DNA of 64,000 nt from Lachnospiraceae bacterium. Its GTDB lineage: Bacteria; Bacillota; Clostridia; Lachnospirales; Lachnospiraceae. Shown piece after piece: positions 60,577-64,000 of the stretch. The stretch lies in NCBI GenBank assembly GCA_015056815.1, contig SVFN01000016.1, positions 1-64,000 of the forward strand, in the 5' to 3' direction. Below the pieces are notes generated by a model that saw only the letters and a list, made by a program, of their open reading frames with translations, did no database searches and was not told the origin of the DNA. Within the stretch, counting starts at the first letter, position 1; the number at the start of each line of letters is the position of its first letter. The position numbers and the translations under genes were made by a program.

Positions 60577-62796
60577 CTAAAAACTGTGGATCACATAACA
60601 GTTCTTGCCTGCTTTTTTTGCTTCATATAAAATGCTGTCCGCTTTGGAATACAGGTTTTTAAACTGTACTTCCTTTTGCCCCTTCGTTGCACAGAGTACT
60701 GCGCCCGCCGAAATACTGCAAAGGCCTTCTAATTTCAGGTCAGACAACTTGTTCTGGAACTGTCCCATAATATGCTCCAAAAGTTCCCCCACCTGCTTTT
60801 TATTCGCCTCTTCCGGCATAAATGCCGCAAATTCGTCTCCTCCGATCCGGCATCCGATCAGTTTCTGCTCTCCATATTCCTTCAGCAGATCCGCAAATGC
60901 ATTCAACACCGCGTCTCCGGCCTGATGTCCGTAATTATCATTGACCTGTTTGAAATTGTCCATATCGAACATACAAAAGGCTCCCCGGCACCCGGCCTCA
61001 AGCTGTTCTTCCACCAGGTTCTGAAAAAACACCCTGTTATACAGCTTGGTAAGCGGATCCTTGATCGCGATCTCTCGCATTTTTTCGAGTGTTTCAAAAT
61101 GTTCGGTGCTGTCTAACACCCAGAGCATATATCCCTGAAGTACATCCTTGTCCCGCAGTTCCTGCCGCTCGAAATCATAAATCCGCCCCTTTATTTTGTA
61201 GTGTTCGATCCGTCCGGTAACGATATCTCCAAGCAGCACTTTGTTCTTCACATCGATCCGGTTCGGTATCTTCCCGAATATGCTTTCCATTTTTTTGTTG
61301 AAATATTCCACCCTGTAATCCGGTGTATATACGATGATGCCCTCTTTGCCATGATCCAGGGCATTCTCGCTGGCAAGCGTCACAGAGTCAAGGAAGGCAT
61401 AGCGGACCAGGATCAGATAAAACACGATCGCTGCCAGTGAAATTCCCACCCCCGGTATTTCATATCCCCCGGTCAGTCCGGTGATCTTCAAAAAATACGG
61501 AGACCATATAAGCAGCATACCGCAGATCGTATAGACACCTCTTTTCCGATCCATCTTATTCCCGGTGCGGATCAAAAAGATACATGCAATGATCGCCAGC
61601 ATACAGATCATCCCAATATAGCTGATCGCGAGGTAAAATCCCGGTCCGTAACTCAAGCGCAGTATAGAAACAGGTCCTGAATTGTCTGCAGAAATCTCCC
61701 GGTAAAAAAAATGATTTTTCTCCGTAGTGATCAATGCATACATCACCAGAATGCCTGCCACCGTCTCAAACGCATAAACAAACGACGGCATATAAACATG
61801 GCAGAGTAACTTCACAAACAGGGATAATCCTACCATCAGGATCATCTCACCGAAGTATTCCACAATGACCGCCATATGATATTCCGGCACTGTATCCGAT
61901 ATGATCTCCAAAAGGAAACCGAATACATAGATCATCGCAGAAAGCAACATTGTGATCACAGCCCCCTGCCCTCTCGACGGTCTGCTCACAAGTGTTCGCA
62001 GCAAAAAAAGCATGACCAGGGCAAGCGCTGCTACATGGATCCCGATGTAAATTCCATAGACAGTGATCTGCCCGTTCAAAATAAGTCTGATTCCGGTCAG
62101 CACCACAAAATGACAGGGATAAAACAGATAAAAGAAATACCTTCCGCCATATTCCTTCCCCTTCGTCCCATCATACCGTGCAAGCAGAAACAGGGCCAGC
62201 ATAAAGCCTAACAGATATGTCTTGTCCCACCAAACCCAGTCATAAGGAGCAAAATGATACTTACCGTTTAATGTGATACCCACCATCAAAGTCAGAACCG
62301 TAATAATGTCTGTCACGATAAACCAGGTCGCTTTTTGCCGGAAGGTCTTGCCATAGTAAAAACTGAGGATGAACAGGATCGGCGTCACCGGCCAACCACC
62401 GATTGCAATCGATATCGCAAAAAGCAGGGACACCAGTAAAGCCTTCTGCCACTTCTTCAGTCTGCTTTCCAGTGTGGTCAGCACTAATAATCCCAACAGA
62501 AGATCAAAGATGATATTCTGCCTGTAACCGTATTCTTCATGAAAGAAAAAGTAAAAGGGCAGCCCGGCGATAATGGCAAAAGAAGTCATCCGGTAAATAT
62601 ACCGCTTCAGATTGGACGTCTTGCGGTATCCCTCCGCGATGAAAAAGCACATGATCGGAATCGTAAATCTTCCCAATACATGCAAAAACTGTCCCAGAGG
62701 AGAGTAAAAGTCCACGAAGCCCCATGCGGTATGATCGATCACCATCGACACGATCGCGATCGTTTTTAACTGTTGTCTGTTTAATGTCCATTTCAT
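60577..62796 (-). CDS. TraX-7TM-PAS-GGDEF fusion, probable diguanylate cyclase
   Basis: 739 residues in three parts. The N-terminal about 240 residues are a TraX-like multi-helix membrane acyltransferase domain (IAIVSMVIDHTAWGFVDFYS, RFTIPIMCFFIAEGYRKT). Next come about seven more helices of a sensor type and a PAS domain (GIIVYTPDYRVEYFNKKMES). The C-terminus is a GGDEF domain with DPLTKLYNRVFF, FDMDNFKQVNDNYGHQAGD and an intact RIGGDEFAAF. The inhibitory RxxD site is absent (EQKL stands there). It probably makes c-di-GMP in response to an outside signal. The TraX half may sense or modify a surface component; this is inference. Confidence 0.85.
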   Translation of the reverse strand: MKWTLNRQQLKTIAIVSMVIDHTAWGFVDFYSPLGQFLHVLGRFTIPIMCFFIAEGYRKTSNLKRYIYRMTSFAIIAGLPFYFFFHEEYGYRQNIIFDLLLGLLVLTTLESRLKKWQKALLVSLLFAISIAIGGWPVTPILFILSFYYGKTFRQKATWFIVTDIITVLTLMVGITLNGKYHFAPYDWVWWDKTYLLGFMLALFLLARYDGTKGKEYGGRYFFYLFYPCHFVVLTGIRLILNGQITVYGIYIGIHVAALALVMLFLLRTLVSRPSRGQGAVITMLLSAMIYVFGFLLEIISDTVPEYHMAVIVEYFGEMILMVGLSLFVKLLCHVYMPSFVYAFETVAGILVMYALITTEKNHFFYREISADNSGPVSILRLSYGPGFYLAISYIGMICMLAIIACIFLIRTGNKMDRKRGVYTICGMLLIWSPYFLKITGLTGGYEIPGVGISLAAIVFYLILVRYAFLDSVTLASENALDHGKEGIIVYTPDYRVEYFNKKMESIFGKIPNRIDVKNKVLLGDIVTGRIEHYKIKGRIYDFERQELRDKDVLQGYMLWVLDSTEHFETLEKMREIAIKDPLTKLYNRVFFQNLVEEQLEAGCRGAFCMFDMDNFKQVNDNYGHQAGDAVLNAFADLLKEYGEQKLIGCRIGGDEFAAFMPEEANKKQVGELLEHIMGQFQNKLSDLKLEGLCSISAGAVLCATKGQKEVQFKNLYSKADSILYEAKKAGKNCYVIHSF

Positions 62797-62872
62797 TGCT
62801 TATTATCTTCCTGTATTTCAGTCACGATTGCAATTTACATAACTTCTGTCAAACTCTTCAATGTCCGTCCTT

Positions 62873-64000
62873 TTATCGAATATATGTGATAAAGCGGTTT
62901 CCATTTTCGGCAAACCACTCTGTGGAATCGTTGATCCCTTTTTTGTAAACCGTGCCGGTTAGCGGGTCCATGATCACCGTATTCAATTCATTGTACCCCA
63001 CGATCAACACCGCATTTCCGTCTTTAAGCATCGCCAGTACCGGAATATCTTTGTTTACATAATACAAAACACTGTCAAGACTGCAGCCGGAAAGATCCAA
63101 TATCTGTGCCTCTTCCAGACAGGCATCTAATATCATCGGAGCGCTCTGACCGCTTTGCAGCATTCCTTCCGTATCCTGGGCAATTCCTTCTCCTTTCAGG
63201 ATCGTATCCAGGCATACCGCCATGCTGCTTTGTGCTTCACCGGCAGGCGCACCTTCTATCTTCATGATCTGATTTTTGACCGCCCGGTTTCCCTTCATCC
63301 AGATATACCGTCCGGTATCATCAACCACGACGCCGGCAATTTCCTCCGCTCTTTTTACCGCATCAGCCTCATCCTGTAAAACAGTGTCCACTCCCTGTGT
63401 TCCATATACAAAATATCTCTTATAAGGAGCTTCCTTCAGGTCGATATCCACCTGCCTGCCTCCCTCATACATAACTTCCTTAGGTGTCTGGAATTTCAGG
63501 GAAGATACATTGATAGCCTTCTTTAAGGCAATCTGCATGATCTTCTCAAACTCTTCCGTAACGACGGATTCGAGAGTATTACTGCCGTTTTGATCCACAT
63601 CATTATCCAGAATCTGATCATCTTGCGCCGGAATGAGACTCGGCAGTCCGTTTTCGCTTACGGTTTTGCGCACGCGATTCAGATTGATCTGATTATCCAC
63701 GATCTGTGCGTCTGTTACGTAAAGCTCCTGCTTTGCATAATCCTTCAAAAGATTTCCGTTCTGGTCCTCGATCTTCACTGCATACATGGGAAACAAAACG
63801 GTTCCTGACAGATCGGTAGTCAGATCCTCCTGTCTCGCCACACCATAGATGATATCCTCTCCCATGAATCCGATCGGTTTCACATAGCAGCCGCTTCCCG
63901 CTTCGATCTGCGTCTGCTTCTGTGTATTGAAGTTCATGACCTGAAGTTTTTGGCACTGATCCAGTTCTCCCCCGTCCTGCCATGCGATCATACGATTGGA
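62873..64000 (-). CDS. C39-like papain-fold protein, 5' end outside the window
   Basis: At least 375 residues; the frame stays open through the window edge, so the start is missing. The C-terminal part resembles C39-like peptidase domains (AVCLDTILKGEGIAQDTEGM, then PVLAMLKDGNAVLIVGYNEL and VIMDPLTGTVYKKG). The catalytic His position of C39 enzymes appears to be Asn (DGNAVLIV), which suggests an inactive or binding domain. The N-terminal part is beta-rich and unassigned. It heads the transcript with the GGDEF and carboxypeptidase genes. Confidence 0.6.
   Translation of the reverse strand, partial: SNRMIAWQDGGELDQCQKLQVMNFNTQKQTQIEAGSGCYVKPIGFMGEDIIYGVARQEDLTTDLSGTVLFPMYAVKIEDQNGNLLKDYAKQELYVTDAQIVDNQINLNRVRKTVSENGLPSLIPAQDDQILDNDVDQNGSNTLESVVTEEFEKIMQIALKKAINVSSLKFQTPKEVMYEGGRQVDIDLKEAPYKRYFVYGTQGVDTVLQDEADAVKRAEEIAGVVVDDTGRYIWMKGNRAVKNQIMKIEGAPAGEAQSSMAVCLDTILKGEGIAQDTEGMLQSGQSAPMILDACLEEAQILDLSGCSLDSVLYYVNKDIPVLAMLKDGNAVLIVGYNELNTVIMDPLTGTVYKKGINDSTEWFAENGNRFITYIR

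Noticed and set aside
1-64000. CRISPR array, rRNA, tRNA or transposase genes
   Set aside because: No regularly spaced repeats, no conserved rRNA blocks, no cloverleaf with a TTCRA-type arm, and no DDE or serine/tyrosine recombinase motifs were found.

Overview
The window looks like the chromosome of a motile, flagellated Lachnospiraceae-type Clostridia (Roseburia/Butyrivibrio/Lachnospira relatives). Evidence: a Gram-positive flagellar late operon in the order flgM-flgN-flgK-flgK2-flgL-fliW-csrA-flaG-fliD-fliS-fliT-like-flagellin, strong AGGAGG-type ribosome sites, textbook SigA promoters, AAA-ATPase/PD-(D/E)XK proteins and BspA-like repeats typical of gut Lachnospiraceae. No rRNA, tRNA, CRISPR or transposase was seen. 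The genus is not proven from the sequence.

Layout. (1) 1-2.3 kb: a DUF4422 glycosyltransferase whose ribosome site lies in a terminator-like hairpin, and a PD-(D/E)XK-like protein. (2) 2.7-17.9 kb, minus strand: an AT-rich operon of 13 tightly packed genes for a decorated surface glycan: a MurB paralog, a propeller-like protein, an SGNH hydrolase, a pyruvyltransferase, GT4, a WbsX/GH99-like protein, two GT2, a GNAT, a PIG-L deacetylase, a methyltransferase, a Stealth phosphotransferase and an FkbM methyltransferase. Eight of the nine genes at its distal end carry the same small Rossmann-like module attached to unrelated catalytic domains. (3) 18-20 kb: a secreted protein with recurrent SG motifs and a membrane-anchored partner, behind a strong SigA promoter and a structured leader. 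(4) 20.2-27.2 kb: a truncated TPR gene, an AAA-ATPase/nuclease, an O-antigen-ligase-like protein, a LicD-type transferase and a decayed second AAA-ATPase copy. (5) 27.3-43.6 kb: a second glycosyltransferase island (CgeB/DUF3880, GT8, GT2, DUF6492, DUF4422), with two broken genes and one small gene of unknown function behind a sigma-28 promoter. (6) 43.7-54.8 kb: the flagellar operon. (7) 54.9-64 kb: another CgeB-type transferase, a transglutaminase/leucine-rich surface protein, a D-Ala-D-Ala carboxypeptidase, a TraX-7TM-PAS-GGDEF fusion and an incomplete C39-like secreted protein.

How the genes may work together. Three sigma-28 promoters (flgM operon, flagellin, the 126-residue orphan) mark the late motility regulon. 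FliW and CsrA, together with GGA hairpins in the flagellin leader, point to translational control of flagellin. The transferases packed against the flagellin gene suggest glycosylation of flagellin or another surface protein; this is inference. The 13-gene operon appears to build a separate glycan whose enzymes may be tied together by the shared module, which is the best candidate here for an undescribed system.
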